Shown here: positions 48,686 to 55,885 of the stretch, piece by piece
How positions within the stretch are numbered: position 1 is the stretch's first letter
Layout: each line of letters starts with the position of its first letter
Source of the DNA: Methylobacter tundripaludum
GTDB taxonomy: Bacteria; Pseudomonadota; Gammaproteobacteria; Methylococcales; Methylomonadaceae
DNA length: 64,000 nucleotides
Assembly (NCBI RefSeq): GCF_002934365.1
Contig: NZ_PTIY01000001.1
Coordinates: 1-64,000, forward strand
Reading direction: 5' to 3'
Program-made: the position numbers and the translations under genes
Notes under the pieces: generated by a model
The model's input: the letters and a program-made list of their open reading frames with translations, nothing else
What the model was told of the DNA's origin: nothing
Databases searched by the model: none

Positions 48686-49801
48686 ATGCTGCCATTCACC
48701 CGTCCCACCATTGATACAGAAGAATTTGAAGCGATCAAAGAAGTGCTGCAATCAGGCTGGCTGGCAACCGGCCCCAAGGTTGCCGCTTTTGAAACCGCGT
48801 TGACCGATTATATCGGCGGCGATGTCCAGCTTCGGGTGTTCAACTCGGGCACCAGCGCGCTGGAAGCCGTTTTGCTGGCCTACGGCATCGGGCCGGGCGA
48901 CGAAGTTATCGTACCCGCGATGAGCTTTGTCGCCAGCGCCAATGTCATCGTTCGCTGCGGAGCAACGCCCAAATTCGTCGATGTCGACCTGATCTCCCGC
49001 AATATCGATGCGGCTGCGATTGCAGCGGCAATCACGCCCAACACCAAAGCCGTTATCCCTGTGCATTTTGCCGGTCGCGCCGTCGATATGGACCCTATTT
49101 ATCAACTGGCCGAACAGCATAATCTGCTGGTGCTTGAGGATGCGGCCCAGGCCATCGGCACTCAATATAAAGGCCGCCGGATCGGCAGCTCGGGCAATCC
49201 GGTCTGCTTCAGCTTTCATCCCAATAAAAACATGACCACGATTGAAGGCGGCGCGCTGTCCATCAACGATCCTGTGTTGCTGAAGAAAATCGAAGGCATT
49301 CGTTTCCACGGCATCGAAAGAGACTCGCTGGGCGGCATGGATGTGCCTGCCTGGGGCGGCAAAATGAATATGCCTGATGTGGGCGCGGCGCTGGGTTTGG
49401 TGCAACTGAAAAAACTGGACGGTTTTAACCTAAAACGCCGGACGCTGGTTGAGCGTTATTTACAGCAACTGCCGGAACATGATGCGCTGGTGTTGCCCGC
49501 CGACGCCGAAGGCCACAGCTGGCATATGTTCTGTATACTGCTCGACTGGGGGAAGATAGGCTTAAGCCGCAATCAGGCTCTCGAAGTCTTCAAGCAGCAA
49601 GACATCGCTGCGGGCATTCATTACCCGGCCATTCACCTGTTCTCGTTTTACCGCCAATACGGCTACAAGCCGGGCGATTTTCCTAATGCCGAAAGAATCG
49701 GCGAGCAAACCTTAACGCTCCCGTTATTTCCCGGCATGGAGGAACAAGACGTCGACCGGGTCTGTTCGGCGGTACTTTCACTACTGAACGGCTCTTATTA
49801 A
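48686..49801 (+). CDS. arnB: UDP-4-amino-4-deoxy-L-arabinose--oxoglutarate aminotransferase
   Basis: This is a PLP aminotransferase of the DegT/DnrJ/EryC1 family, 371 aa. It aminates UDP-4-ketopentose with glutamate. The N-terminus MLPFTRPTIDTEEFEAIKEV resembles ArnB; the PLP Lys lies in CFSFHPNKNMTTIEGG and LEDAAQAIGTQYKG binds the cofactor. Position among arn genes supports ArnB over other sugar aminotransferases. Confidence 0.93.
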   Translation: MLPFTRPTIDTEEFEAIKEVLQSGWLATGPKVAAFETALTDYIGGDVQLRVFNSGTSALEAVLLAYGIGPGDEVIVPAMSFVASANVIVRCGATPKFVDVDLISRNIDAAAIAAAITPNTKAVIPVHFAGRAVDMDPIYQLAEQHNLLVLEDAAQAIGTQYKGRRIGSSGNPVCFSFHPNKNMTTIEGGALSINDPVLLKKIEGIRFHGIERDSLGGMDVPAWGGKMNMPDVGAALGLVQLKKLDGFNLKRRTLVERYLQQLPEHDALVLPADAEGHSWHMFCILLDWGKIGLSRNQALEVFKQQDIAAGIHYPAIHLFSFYRQYGYKPGDFPNAERIGEQTLTLPLFPGMEEQDVDRVCSAVLSLLNGSY

Positions 49802-49810
49802 TAAATCGCA

Positions 49811-49843
49811 TAGGATGTGCCGGATGCGGTGAATCGCATTAAT
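49811..49843. repeat. REP-like short repeat downstream of arnB
   Basis: TAGGATGTGCCGGATGCGG then TGAATCGCATTAAT; the palindrome ATGCG-GTGAAT-CGCAT is at 49824-49839. It has the look of dispersed GGATGTGCCG-type intergenic units, though no second copy is in this window. It is in the 204-bp gap between arnB and arnC, which also must carry any arnC promoter. Confidence 0.45.
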
Positions 49844-50005
49844 ATTAAATGCCTTTGGCGCCCTACCGCCTTTATTAATGAAGCAGTTAAGCCTGTTTCC
49901 GAATAGGATAACAGTGCGTTTTTATATTACAATGAGAGCCGTTAACTTGCCTCGCTAGGTTTTACGGCGCACTCACCGATTTAAAATCATACTCTCTTGA
50001 TCTAA

Positions 50006-50965
50006 ATGACCGACAATTCCGAAACAGAAGTATCCATCGTTATTCCTGTTTATAACGAAGAAGCCGTTTTATCGTTGCTGTTTGAAAGACTTTATCCCGT
50101 GCTGGAAAACCTTCAGCGCAGCTACGAAGTCATTTTTATTGACGACGGCAGCCAAGACAACTCGGCGGCATTGCTGCGCAAGCAATTTCAACTGTTCCCG
50201 AGCACAACCCGCGTCGTGTTCCTCCGCGCCAACGCCGGACAACACGCGGCGCTGATCGCCGGTTTTGAGCGGGCCAGGGGCCGTTATATCCTGACCCTCG
50301 ATGCGGACTTGCAAAATCCCCCTGAAGAAATCCCCAATCTGCTGGTTCAAATGGATGCCGGTTTCGATTACGTCGGCACTATCCGGCGGGAACGAAAAGA
50401 CAGTCTCTGGCGGCATTGGGCCTCGCTGGCGATGAACCGCCTGCGCGAAAAAATTACCCGCATTCACATTACCGACCAGGGCTGCATGATGCGGGGCTAT
50501 CACCGCGACATTATCAATGCGGTTTTAGCCACCACTGAAACCAACACCTTCATACCGGCGCTGGCCTATCTTTATGCCGGAAATCCGACTGAAATCGTCA
50601 TTAACCATGAAGAACGCGCGGCCGGGGAATCGAAATATTCTCTGTTCAAACTGATCCATCTCAATTTCGACTTGATGACAGGATTCTCCATTGCTCCTTT
50701 ACAGGCGTTCTCCCTGATCGGTATCGGCGTTTCGATACTGTCGCTGCTTTTTGTCTGTTATCTGGGCTGGCGCAGGCTGACCGTAGGTCCCGAAGCGGAG
50801 GGGGTTTTTACGCTGTTCGCGATTGTATTTTTTTTGATCGGCATTTTGCTGTTCGGTATCGGACTGCTGGGCGAGTACATCGGGCGGATTTATTCCCAGA
50901 CCCGCTCGCGCCCTCGTTACCTGGTTAAAGCCATCCTGGATAACACCCAAGGCGATAAATCTTGA
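50006..50965 (+). CDS. arnC: Undecaprenyl-phosphate Ara4N-formyl transferase (GT2)
   Basis: It has 319 aa. It attaches Ara4-formyl-N to undecaprenyl phosphate at the inner membrane. The GT2 domain has EVSIVIPVYNEEAVLSLLFE, the DDGSQDNSA motif, LDADLQNPPEEIP (DXD-type) and TDQGCMMRGYH. Two C-terminal transmembrane helices (SLIGIGVSILSLLFVCYL and TLFAIVFFLIGILLFGIGLL) anchor it. It overlaps the formyltransferase gene by four bases. A DPMS-like GtrB is possible, but the neighbours favour ArnC. Confidence 0.93.
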   Translation: MTDNSETEVSIVIPVYNEEAVLSLLFERLYPVLENLQRSYEVIFIDDGSQDNSAALLRKQFQLFPSTTRVVFLRANAGQHAALIAGFERARGRYILTLDADLQNPPEEIPNLLVQMDAGFDYVGTIRRERKDSLWRHWASLAMNRLREKITRIHITDQGCMMRGYHRDIINAVLATTETNTFIPALAYLYAGNPTEIVINHEERAAGESKYSLFKLIHLNFDLMTGFSIAPLQAFSLIGIGVSILSLLFVCYLGWRRLTVGPEAEGVFTLFAIVFFLIGILLFGIGLLGEYIGRIYSQTRSRPRYLVKAILDNTQGDKS

Positions 50966-51897
50966 AGCCGTCAGCCGTCGTTTTTGCCTACCACAACATC
51001 GGCGTCACCGGCATAGAGTGCCTGTTGCAAACCGGCGTCGAGATTAAACTGGTCGTCACCCATCAGGATGACCCCGAGGAAAACATCTGGTTCGGCAGCG
51101 TTGCCGAATTGGCGGGCAGGCATCAAATTCCAGTCATAACGCCGGACGCCCCCAATCAGGCGGAAGTCATCAAACACATTGCCGACCTTCATCCGCAATG
51201 GTTTTTTTCCTTTTATTACCGGCACATGCTGAGCCCCGAGCTGCTGGCGATTCCGCCCCGAGGCGCTTACAACCTGCACGGCTCGCTGCTGCCGAAATAC
51301 CGTGGCCGCGCGCCGGTCAACTGGGCGGTTTTGCACGGCGAATCGACCACCGGCGTCAGCCTCCATCAAATGGTGGAAAAGCCCGATGCCGGCTCACTGA
51401 TCGACCAGGAAGCCGTCGCCATTCTGCCCAACGATACCGCACACGATGTTTTTTTGAAGCTGACGCCAGCCGCAAAAACGCTGTTGGACCGCTGCTTGCC
51501 GTTGTTGTTGGCCGGGAAGATAGAGCCCAAGCCCCTGGATCTTGCTCAAGGCAATTATTTCGGCGGCCGTAAGCCGGAACACGGACGCATCGACTGGCAT
51601 CAATCGGCCTGGAACATCCATAATCTGGTCAGGGCCGTCGCGCCGCCTTATCCGGGCGCATTTTTCGATTTCGACGGCAAGCGGTTTTTCCTGTTCGGCA
51701 GCCATTACAGCGGCGAAACCGCTTTAAATCCGGGCAAGGTTCGCATCTATTGGGCGGACGGTCATTTTTACGCCGACTGCGCCGACAACAACCGCTTCCG
51801 CATCGAACAGCTCAGCTGCGACGGCATAGCCCTGGATCAGGCCGCTTTCAACGCTATAACCAACAATGGACAGTTATTTCCAAACGCAAATAGCTAA
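50962..51897 (+). CDS. arnA: UDP-Ara4N formyltransferase (ArnA N-terminal half as a separate gene)
   Basis: It has 311 aa. It formylates UDP-Ara4N using 10-formyl-THF. The start is TTG 50962 overlapping the arnC stop. Formyltransferase motifs: NLHGSLLPKYRGRAPVNWA (catalytic Asn and His) and EKPDAGSLIDQ (catalytic Asp), plus a C-terminal OB-like subdomain. In E. coli this activity is the N-terminal half of bifunctional ArnA; here it is a separate protein, with the decarboxylase half encoded 29 bp downstream. Confidence 0.92.
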   Translation: MKPSAVVFAYHNIGVTGIECLLQTGVEIKLVVTHQDDPEENIWFGSVAELAGRHQIPVITPDAPNQAEVIKHIADLHPQWFFSFYYRHMLSPELLAIPPRGAYNLHGSLLPKYRGRAPVNWAVLHGESTTGVSLHQMVEKPDAGSLIDQEAVAILPNDTAHDVFLKLTPAAKTLLDRCLPLLLAGKIEPKPLDLAQGNYFGGRKPEHGRIDWHQSAWNIHNLVRAVAPPYPGAFFDFDGKRFFLFGSHYSGETALNPGKVRIYWADGHFYADCADNNRFRIEQLSCDGIALDQAAFNAITNNGQLFPNANS

Positions 51898-51926
51898 CAA
51901 TTTTTAATATAACCCATCAGGAACTT

Positions 51927-52970
51927 ATGAACGTACTCATACTCGGTGTCAACGGCTTTATCGGCCACCATCTTTCAAAGCGCATACTCGAAACCACCGA
52001 TTGGCATGTCTATGGCATGGATATGCAATCCAACCGCGTTGAAGCCTTCCGCGACAACGAACGCTTCCATTTTTTTGAAGGCGACATCACCATTAACCAT
52101 GAGTGGATGGAATATCACATTAAAAAATGCGACGTGATCCTGCCGCTGGTTGCAATCGCCACGCCCGCCACTTATGTGAACCGCCCGCTGGCGGTATTCG
52201 AACTGGATTTTGAGGCGAATCTGCCGATTATCCGCGCCTGCGTAAAATACAGAAAACGCGTGCTGTTCCCGTCAACGTCCGAAGTTTACGGCATGTGCCA
52301 AGACGAGGAGTTTCATCCTTATGAATCCGACCTGATCTTAGGGCCGATGAACAAACCGCGCTGGATTTACTCCTGCTCCAAGCAATTGATGGACCGGGTT
52401 ATCTGCGCTTACGGGCAGGAACAGGGTTTCGATTACACCCTGTTCAGACCCTTTAACTGGATAGGCCCCGGCCTCGACAGCATCCATACGCCGAAAGAAG
52501 GCAGTTCGCGCGTGGTCACCCAATTTCTGGGCCATATCGCCCGAGGCGAATCCATTAAACTGGTCGACGGCGGACAGCAACGCCGCAGCTTCACCTTCGT
52601 CAGCGACGGTATCGATGCGCTGGTGCGCATCATCAAAAATGAAAACGGCAAGGCCACCGGCAGTATCTACAATATCGGCAATCCGGCCAACGACCTGTCC
52701 ATCAGGGAACTGGCCGAGCTGATGCTGAAAATCGCCAAAGAGCATCCCGAATATAAGGATCTGGCCGCCAAAGTCGAATTAATCGATACCACCGCCAATG
52801 AATACTACGGCAAAGGCTATCAGGATGTTAAAACCCGTGTGCCCTGGATCGGCAACACCATCGATGACCTGGGCTGGAAACCTGAAGTCACCGTGGAAAA
52901 CGCGTTGCGCAATATTTTCGATGCCTACAGCTACGAAGTTGCCGCCGCCAGGGCGCTGATCGACCAATGA
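51927..52970 (+). CDS. arnA: UDP-glucuronate oxidative decarboxylase (ArnA C-terminal half as a separate gene)
   Basis: It has 347 aa and is an extended SDR that oxidises and decarboxylates UDP-glucuronate to UDP-4-keto-pentose. NVLILGVNGFIGHHLSKRIL binds NAD, VLFPSTSEVYGMCQDEEF carries catalytic Ser and Glu, and WIYSCSKQLMDRVI holds Tyr and Lys. DGGQQRRSFTFVSDGIDAL contains the decarboxylase Arg region. A separate ORF from the formyltransferase. A four-base overlap couples it to arnD. Confidence 0.93.
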   Translation: MNVLILGVNGFIGHHLSKRILETTDWHVYGMDMQSNRVEAFRDNERFHFFEGDITINHEWMEYHIKKCDVILPLVAIATPATYVNRPLAVFELDFEANLPIIRACVKYRKRVLFPSTSEVYGMCQDEEFHPYESDLILGPMNKPRWIYSCSKQLMDRVICAYGQEQGFDYTLFRPFNWIGPGLDSIHTPKEGSSRVVTQFLGHIARGESIKLVDGGQQRRSFTFVSDGIDALVRIIKNENGKATGSIYNIGNPANDLSIRELAELMLKIAKEHPEYKDLAAKVELIDTTANEYYGKGYQDVKTRVPWIGNTIDDLGWKPEVTVENALRNIFDAYSYEVAAARALIDQ

Positions 52971-53872
52971 AAATCGCGCTGAAAGTCGACGTAGATACAC
53001 TGCGCGGTACGCTGGAAGGCGTACCCGCATTGCTGGATCTGTATCAACGCTACGGCGTAAAGGCCACATTCCTGTTCAGCCTCGGCCCCGACCATACCGG
53101 CCGGGCGCTGCGCCGGGCATTCCGCCCCGGATTTTTCAGCAAGGTTCAACGCACCTCGGTACTGAGCCACTACGGACTGAAAACCCTGCTGTACGGCACA
53201 TTGCTTCCCGGCCCGCATATCGGCCGCCGGGGCCGCGACATCATGCGCCAAGCCGAACAGGCCGGGCATGAAGTCGGCGTCCATTGCTACGACCACGTCC
53301 GCTGGCAGGATTTTGTCGCCAACCGCGATGCCGAGTGGACCCGGAAAGAAATGCAGGCGGCCATCGATTCATTTCAGGGCATTTTCGGCCATCCGCCGTC
53401 AGTACACGGCGCGGCCGGCTGGCAGTTGAACAAACACGCGCTGCAACTGGAGCAGCAATTGGGTTTTCGCTATGCCAGCGACTGCCGGGGCCAATCTCCG
53501 TTTATCCCGCAAATGGAAGGCGAAACCTTCCAATGCCCGCAAATACCGACCACCCTGCCAACGCTGGACGAACTGCTCGGTTGCAACGGCATAACCGAAG
53601 CCAATGTGCATGAATCGGTATTCGCCGCCAGCCGCCAGCCCGCCCCGGAAGGCCATGTCTATACCTTGCATGCCGAACTGGAAGGCATGAAATTGCTGCC
53701 GGTTATGGAAAAGCTGCTGCAACTGTGGCAACAAGCCGAGGATGACATCGGTACGCTGGAAGATTATGTCGCCGACATTGACACCGCCGCGCTGCCCAGG
53801 CATGAGCTGGTCTGGGGCGAAGTGGAAGGGCGTTCGGGTGTGTTGGCCGTACAGGGATCGAAGGTTCCGTAG
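52967..53872 (+). CDS. arnD: 4-deoxy-4-formamido-L-arabinose-phosphoundecaprenol deformylase
   Basis: This is a polysaccharide-deacetylase-fold enzyme of 301 aa that removes the formyl group from undecaprenyl-P-Ara4FN. The N-terminal LKVDVDTLRGTLEGVPALLD (catalytic Asp region), YGVKATFLFSLGPDHTGRAL and HEVGVHCYDHVRWQDF (metal His) are typical ArnD. The stop codon TAG at 53870-53872 lies inside the terminal repeat of a MITE-like element, so the insertion may have set the present C-terminus (QGSKVP). Confidence 0.92.
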   Translation: MKIALKVDVDTLRGTLEGVPALLDLYQRYGVKATFLFSLGPDHTGRALRRAFRPGFFSKVQRTSVLSHYGLKTLLYGTLLPGPHIGRRGRDIMRQAEQAGHEVGVHCYDHVRWQDFVANRDAEWTRKEMQAAIDSFQGIFGHPPSVHGAAGWQLNKHALQLEQQLGFRYASDCRGQSPFIPQMEGETFQCPQIPTTLPTLDELLGCNGITEANVHESVFAASRQPAPEGHVYTLHAELEGMKLLPVMEKLLQLWQQAEDDIGTLEDYVADIDTAALPRHELVWGEVEGRSGVLAVQGSKVP

Positions 53873-53988
53873 GCCGGAATAAGCCTGTTTGAGCGATAGC
53901 GAAAACGGGTGTTTCCGGCGCACACTGCGCGAATCCGCCGGAAACGCCACCTCGCGCTACGCGCTTGGATGGCCTTATTCCGGCCTAC
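53869..53988. repeat. 120-bp MITE-like palindromic element, copy 1
   Basis: The element has perfect 15-bp terminal inverted repeats GTAGGCCGGAATAAG and CTTATTCCGGCCTAC, with an inner inverted pair (GTTTCCGGC and GCCGGAAAC). Nearly identical to 54361-54480, same orientation and same length. It has no coding capacity, so it is non-autonomous or a BIME-like structure. It supplies the arnD stop codon. Confidence 0.9.
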
Positions 53989-54009
53989 TTGACTACACGT
54001 CCGCCCTAT

Positions 54010-54293
54010 TCAAAGCAGCTTAACCAGAGCGGCAACGACACCAATGGAAAACGCCATCAGACCGCCTAGTTTAATGACCAGCCGCTGTTCCGTTTGGATA
54101 AAACGCGAATCCATATCATGACGCAAAACGTCAATGTCGCGCCTTAAATCATCGATGTCGCGTTTGGTTGCCAGATCGGCTTGCCCTGCGCTTCTTTAAA
54201 CGCTTCCGAGAAAGCCTCGGCTTGGCTTTCCGGCACACCGGCATCCTTGAGTGTGCGAACAAATTTATGGGTATCAAACGTAATGGCAGTCAT
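54010..54293 (-). pseudogene. Frameshifted DUF1640 coiled-coil protein gene
   Basis: From ATG 54293 (GGAGG seven bases upstream) it reads MTAITFDTHKFVRTLKDAG and ESQAEAFSEAFKEAQGK. About one base is missing near 54178-54186. In the next frame it continues DLATKRDIDDLRRDIDVL, RHDMDSRFIQTEQRLVIKLG and a C-terminal helix GLMAFSIGVVAALVKLL, stop at 54010. This is the full order of DUF1640 (CCDC90-like) bacterial proteins: coiled coil plus membrane anchor. Without the lesion the product would be about 94 aa. It sits between the two MITE copies. Confidence 0.8.
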
Positions 54294-54360
54294 CAGCTTA
54301 CCTCCTGCTTTTGATTTAGCGTCCAGTTTACCATGCTTGGCAGCCAAGACAAGTTGCCTT

Positions 54361-54480
54361 GTAGGCCGGAATAAGCCTGTTTGAGCGGTAGCGAAAATAG
54401 GTGTTTCCGGCACATACCACGCGAATCCGCCGGAAACGCCACCTCGCGCTACGCACTTGGATGGCCTTATTCCGACCTAC
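54361..54480. repeat. 120-bp MITE-like palindromic element, copy 2
   Basis: Direct second copy of the 53869-53988 element with a few substitutions; the right terminal repeat reads CTTATTCCGACCTAC (one mismatch). Both copies are followed by TTGACT. It begins six bases beyond the stop of the adjacent minus-strand peptidase-like gene. Confidence 0.9.
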
Positions 54481-54486
54481 TTGACT

Positions 54487-55068
54487 TCATAGATTCGCCG
54501 CAGCCTCCCACAAACGATCTTTGCCTACCTGACGAAACCAAGCCTCGAACTCAGTTCGGTCATGCTGCCACGGCTCACTCAGTACCGGACGGGGGTCTTC
54601 GCTGAGAGAATAGGCCATGCCCTCAACAAACCATTCGGGACTGACCATCCACACCTTGAGGCTACCTAGCCGTTCGTTCTGAACGTGATGGAACATTTCG
54701 TGGCGGACATAATGCGGCTGCCACGCGCGAGGACTAACCACGATAGCGACTGCTCCAAGCGTCGCAGCAGACCGCCTGCCAAGACCGAACGACTGGAAGC
54801 AACTGTCTGTGGAGCAGAAGACTACGCGAGGCTTGTGTTCCATTGGGCCGACTGCAGCTTCAACAAATTGGCGGGCACTCTCATAAAGATTCGACGCGAC
54901 AACAGAACGTGATGGATCGTCTGTGCAAATGATGTCGCTTACGCACGAGACACTATTCCACTCGGGAGCCAAGACTCGAACGGGCTTGAGGAATGCCCAA
55001 GCAGCAAAAGGGGCAGCCAGAAGTACTGCCAGCAATAGTCGTTTCAGCATGTGCGGATCAAGACGCAT
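54487..55068 (-). CDS. Putative secreted zinc metallopeptidase (gluzincin-like), cassette gene
   Basis: It has 193 aa; I do not recognise a named family. The N-terminus (MLKRLLLAVLLAAPFAAWAF) is a signal peptide or membrane anchor. HEMFH (H123-E124-H127) with WFVEG, Glu149, about 22 residues later fits the HExxH...E pattern of peptidase MA-like proteins. Four to five cysteines (about 42, 48, 85, 90) suggest periplasmic disulfides. The first ATG at 55068 lies inside the R' end of an attC-like site; ATG at 55050 is an alternative. Likely a gene cassette; nothing says what it cleaves. Confidence 0.6.
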   Translation of the reverse strand: MRLDPHMLKRLLLAVLLAAPFAAWAFLKPVRVLAPEWNSVSCVSDIICTDDPSRSVVASNLYESARQFVEAAVGPMEHKPRVVFCSTDSCFQSFGLGRRSAATLGAVAIVVSPRAWQPHYVRHEMFHHVQNERLGSLKVWMVSPEWFVEGMAYSLSEDPRPVLSEPWQHDRTEFEAWFRQVGKDRLWEAAANL

Positions 55069-55128
55069 AACGTAAAAGTGAGGGGGGGCCGCGCTTTTTC
55101 GGCGTCTCTCTCGACTGATGGGTTAGAC
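55065..55128 (-). repeat. Integron attC-like recombination site
   Basis: Read on the minus strand, the 64-bp site begins GTCTAAC (R'', matching RYYYAAC) and ends GTTATGC (R'). The arms GTCGAGAGAGACGCCG and CGCGGCCCCCCCTCAC pair imperfectly around GAAAAAG. It lies four bases after the stop of the gene at 55133-55495 and ends at the start of the next gene, the exact layout of integron cassettes. Its CCCCTCACTTTTACGTTATGC tail resembles those at 10.7-10.8 kb. Confidence 0.75.
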
Positions 55129-55132
55129 AGGG

Positions 55133-55495
55133 TCATTTGCTTTTATCTTGAATAGTCTTGACTTGCTTTACCAGTAACTCAATTTCTTCCGTGGTGTTGG
55201 CCTCGACAACAATCTTTCCGACTTTTAATTTCAATTTTCTTCCGTATTTCGCCCTTATCCAAATTCCACAAATGGATGTTAGAGCAACAATAACTGTCCC
55301 TGCATTGTCAAAGATAAACTCCCCGAGTGGACCGCCACCTCCAGAGATGCTATCCATCACAAATGCTCTTTGGCTGCGAGCACCAGCTTGCTTTGCAAAC
55401 TCTCTTAATTCTGTTTGATACTCTGAACTAAACGGGGGCGCATCGCTTGGTGCTGGTACCAAAATAAGCTCAATATCTTCATGCATTGGAATCAC
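55133..55495 (-). CDS. Small membrane-spanning hypothetical protein, cassette gene (EACC1-like?)
   Basis: It has 120 aa, start GTG 55495 with AAGGA upstream (ATG 55486 is possible). The layout is a short N-terminal domain (DIELILVPAPSDAPPFSSEY), a glycine-rich turn (SISGGGGPLG), one hydrophobic helix (AGTVIVALTSICGIWI), basic residues, then VGKIVVEANTTEEIELLVKQ. This resembles the effector-associated constant component (EACC1) proteins linked to counter-invader systems, but the match is by eye and weak. It is the first gene of the attC-flanked pair. Confidence 0.5.
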   Translation of the reverse strand: MIPMHEDIELILVPAPSDAPPFSSEYQTELREFAKQAGARSQRAFVMDSISGGGGPLGEFIFDNAGTVIVALTSICGIWIRAKYGRKLKLKVGKIVVEANTTEEIELLVKQVKTIQDKSK

Positions 55496-55885
55496 ATCAT
55501 TCCTTTCGTGAGATGTCTAACGTAATATATACAACATCACATATCGTATAAAAAAACCGCTGTGTCGTATATTCCCCATAACATCCATTACTTAATTGTT
55601 TTCATTAAACTTAAAATATCCAACAAGACATAGCGTAGAAACAAATACGACACTTGCGCCAGAACTGAATTGTAACCCAGCCCATAACGTTTTAGCTAAC
55701 GCGACAATCTGGAAATGACTTAATTAAACCCAGGGCTTCAATCCGGTTTTACCGCCAACCCTACCTCCCCAAGCAAAAACCAATATTTGTGTTGTATAAT
55801 CCCCGCTAAACGGCCCATCTTGTAGCGACTTATTTTCCGGCCCGCTCAAGATAACGCTCTATTCAACAAATAACCGAGTCAAGTC
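55496..55885. other. Intergenic region between cassette pocket and pepA
   Basis: About 390 bp. GTTAGAC (minus strand, 55521-55515) shortly upstream of the first cassette gene may be the core of an attI-like or partial attC site. On the minus strand 55720-55592 there is an open frame without a good start, reading IVALAKTLWAGLQFSSGASV and then VFVSTLCLVGYFKFNENN before the stop, like the end of a small membrane protein. Two GTTATGG motifs are near. No integrase gene remains. Confidence 0.4.
55795..55800 (+). promoter_or_regulatory. Candidate -10 element for pepA
   Basis: A perfect TATAAT lies 85 bp before the pepA start. No good -35 hexamer is found at 16-18 bp upstream, so this is tentative. 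Confidence 0.35.
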
